Source: Flavobacteriales bacterium
GTDB taxonomy: Bacteria > Bacteroidota > Bacteroidia > NS11-12g > UBA9320
DNA: 64,000 bases
Direction of reading: 5' to 3'
Assembly (NCBI GenBank): GCA_020635455.1
Contig: JACJZT010000005.1
Span: forward strand, 186,001-250,000
Both the position numbers and the translations under genes were made by a program. Position 1 is the first letter of the stretch; every line of letters starts with the position of its first letter. Positions 62,407 to 64,000 of the stretch are shown piece by piece. The notes beneath the pieces were generated by a model. That model was given only the letters and a program-made list of their open reading frames with translations. It did no database searches and had not been told where the DNA came from.

Positions 62407-64000
62407 TTAATGCAACAACAACTTAACAGGCTCATAACCTTCTGCCCTTATTAGATAAATTCCTTTAGACAAAGAATTTACAGGTACCGTAAGAGTACTT
62501 TTCCTGGAAATCTTGTATATACCTTGCTGTTGTCCTATTGTATTGAATATCCTGAATTCAAGATCCTTCTCGCTACTGTTTGAAATGCTGAATTCTTCTT
62601 TTGCCGGATTTGGAGCGATATGAAGAGAGAGCAATTCAGATGCAACTTTGATACCGGTATTAAGAGAAATAACGTTTATTGCCGTGTTTGTAAGGATGGG
62701 TTCCTGATAATCAAAATAAATATACGCTTTATTTCGTATCAACGTTGAAGGTTTCAAATCCGGTTTCAGATTTAAATTATATTCAATAAATCCCTGACTT
62801 TGTTCAAAATTGGTTCCGCTGTCAGGCAAAAGGATATTCTTAAATTTCCATGCAAATTTATATCTTAGTTTTCCATCGGTACCTCTCCAGTAATGAGGCG
62901 CAAAATCAACATTGTCCTCATGACTTACAGGGTTATAAAATACAGAAGGAATTTTAAGATTATTGTCCATACTATCCGAAACAACAATGTTGTAAGCAGT
63001 ATCGGTTCCCGTATTCTGAAACCTTATTTTGTAGTTAAGTTCAGGGGTCGAGGGCAGTATGAAAAAGTCTTGTTTGGTAACTTTATCATTCGGGTCGATG
63101 GCAGCAACGACTTTCTGAACTAACTTGAAGTTGTTATCGATGAGGTCTTCGTCCTGAATGTCTGTTGTATAAACTGTTACATCAAAATCCAGCATTGTGC
63201 TTAAAGGGATTTCAACAGGGATCTCAGCTTTTGCAGTAATGCAGAATCTATGGTTTGGCGCCAGGGTATGAATGGTCCACTCAATGGAATTGTTCATTTG
63301 CAGATCAGGCAGTGTACTAAAGTTCCAGTTTTCTAATCTTTGATCGTGTTTCAATAGTAATTTACCGGTCTCAAGATCTTCGGTCCCTTTATTTTCAACA
63401 CATAACTGATATTTTTCTGTAAAGCCCTGTCTTGCTCTCCAACCCGTGTAATCCTGCAAGCTAACTGCAGCATCTGTATGTTTTCCGGATGGGATCAGAC
63501 CAAAGTCAATTCCGGCTATTGTAAGATCTTTATAGTGTTTTGTTCCTATAAAACTTTCACAGGTTGATATGTGATACTTGGGAATCATCATTTCAACTGC
63601 ATGAACTTTCTTACTGCTGTCTACCGGGAAGAAATAATTGCCGTTGTAATCTGTTATCGTATAAATATTATCAGGTACCAGTTTGATCATAATACCCTTT
63701 GCAGGAAGCTCGCCATACTCCTGAGTGCAATTTTGATTCTGGTCCATAAATACTTTTCCTGCTATGATGGCGGAACCAAAATTAAGTACTCCTGTCTTAT
63801 TAAGTGACAAACCTTGATGTGCATAAAAAGATCCGCTAACGTACACCTGATTTTGCCCACCAAGTTTAACATCAGCTCCGAGGTAATCAAAATTTGGAAA
63901 GTTCCAATTCATCCCATCCCAATACATTAAGCTCATTTGCTCATTTAAAGCAGTGTTGAAGAATGATCCGGACACCCAAAGCAAATTTCCAACCTGGTGA
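62407..64000 (-). CDS. T9SS type A secreted protein with DUF7619-like domain (N-terminus beyond window)
   Basis: The frame is open through the window edge, so the start lies to the right; 531 C-terminal residues are visible. After a beta-rich part with propeller-like segments (LWVSGSFFNTALN), there is a CarboxypepD_reg/SdrD-type B domain (SAIIAGKVFMDQNQNC). A DUF7619-like conserved domain follows, with PDLQMNNSIEWTIHT, NYKIRFQNTGTDTAYNI and NKAYIYFDYQEPILTNTAINVI. The C-terminus is a type A sorting domain (LHIAPNPAKEEFSISN to the end). Secreted or surface-bound; function unknown. Confidence 0.85.
   Translation of the reverse strand, partial: HQVGNLLWVSGSFFNTALNEQMSLMYWDGMNWNFPNFDYLGADVKLGGQNQVYVSGSFYAHQGLSLNKTGVLNFGSAIIAGKVFMDQNQNCTQEYGELPAKGIMIKLVPDNIYTITDYNGNYFFPVDSSKKVHAVEMMIPKYHISTCESFIGTKHYKDLTIAGIDFGLIPSGKHTDAAVSLQDYTGWRARQGFTEKYQLCVENKGTEDLETGKLLLKHDQRLENWNFSTLPDLQMNNSIEWTIHTLAPNHRFCITAKAEIPVEIPLSTMLDFDVTVYTTDIQDEDLIDNNFKLVQKVVAAIDPNDKVTKQDFFILPSTPELNYKIRFQNTGTDTAYNIVVSDSMDNNLKIPSVFYNPVSHEDNVDFAPHYWRGTDGKLRYKFAWKFKNILLPDSGTNFEQSQGFIEYNLNLKPDLKPSTLIRNKAYIYFDYQEPILTNTAINVISLNTGIKVASELLSLHIAPNPAKEEFSISNSSEKDLEFRIFNTIGQQQGIYKISRKSTLTVPVNSLSKGIYLIRAEGYEPVKLLLH

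Overview
The window is a stretch of ordinary chromosome from a member of the Bacteroidota. The evidence is six cargo proteins of the type IX secretion system (five with type A and one with type B C-terminal sorting domains), many Bacteroidota-typical families (DUF2723/GT117, DUF3857, DUF4292, DUF4197, DUF4349, DUF4625, DUF5777, DUF6029, Omp28, PD40-OmpA), a PurM of the Bacteroidota type, and promoter boxes of the Bacteroidota form TTG-N(18-23)-TAnnTT(T/C)G. Class or family cannot be fixed from this alone. I see no rRNA, tRNA, CRISPR array, prophage or intact insertion sequence. Coding density is high; only two gaps exceed 300 bases (29802-30287 and 55278-55684).

Layout. 1-4.3 kb: the rimP-nusA-infB operon on the minus strand (infB runs off the left edge), preceded by a GreA/GreB-like small protein. 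4.5-12.4 kb: a DUF2723 membrane glycosyltransferase, rlmB, a seven-repeat secreted propeller protein, and radA. 12.4-17.5 kb: a large type B T9SS protein with four PKD domains, and lysS. 17.7-27.9 kb: a DUF3857/transglutaminase protein with a trailing XRE regulator, a subtilase with a very long insertion, a DUF4349 lipoprotein, pgk and a cyclophilin lipoprotein that overlap, and an FkbM methyltransferase. 28.0-29.8 kb: a three-gene cysteine/histidine-motif cluster (CDVCGC barrel, CCKGQC small protein, DUF4625 lipoprotein) that looks like metal handling. 30-34 kb: a secreted beta-helix protein and sucB. 34.1-39.2 kb: a minus-strand cluster of two lipoprotein cytochromes c, an OB-fold protein, YceI and a DUF5777 barrel, with PPK2 and a second barrel behind it. 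39.3-45.7 kb: DUF4197, an FG-GAP T9SS protein, and accBC. 44.4-48.2 kb: the TPR-DUF4292-EnvC-like envelope operon. 48.4-54.1 kb: sucA, a PIF1-like helicase and DUF6029. 54.4-55.7 kb: an AT-rich T9SS gene followed by unusual palindromic DNA. 55.7-64 kb: Omp28, purM, a PD40-OmpA protein with a degenerate retropepsin-like tail, thiL, comF and a partial T9SS protein.

Functionally the window mixes housekeeping genes (translation, TCA cycle, fatty-acid initiation, glycolysis, purine and thiamine synthesis) with envelope and secretion genes. The parts most worth a second look are the cytochrome cluster, whose heme motifs are all non-canonical (two CX4CH, one CX3CH), the metal-motif cluster, the retropepsin-like tail on the OmpA protein, and the attC-like palindrome with a GC-rich perfect hairpin at 55.3-55.5 kb.
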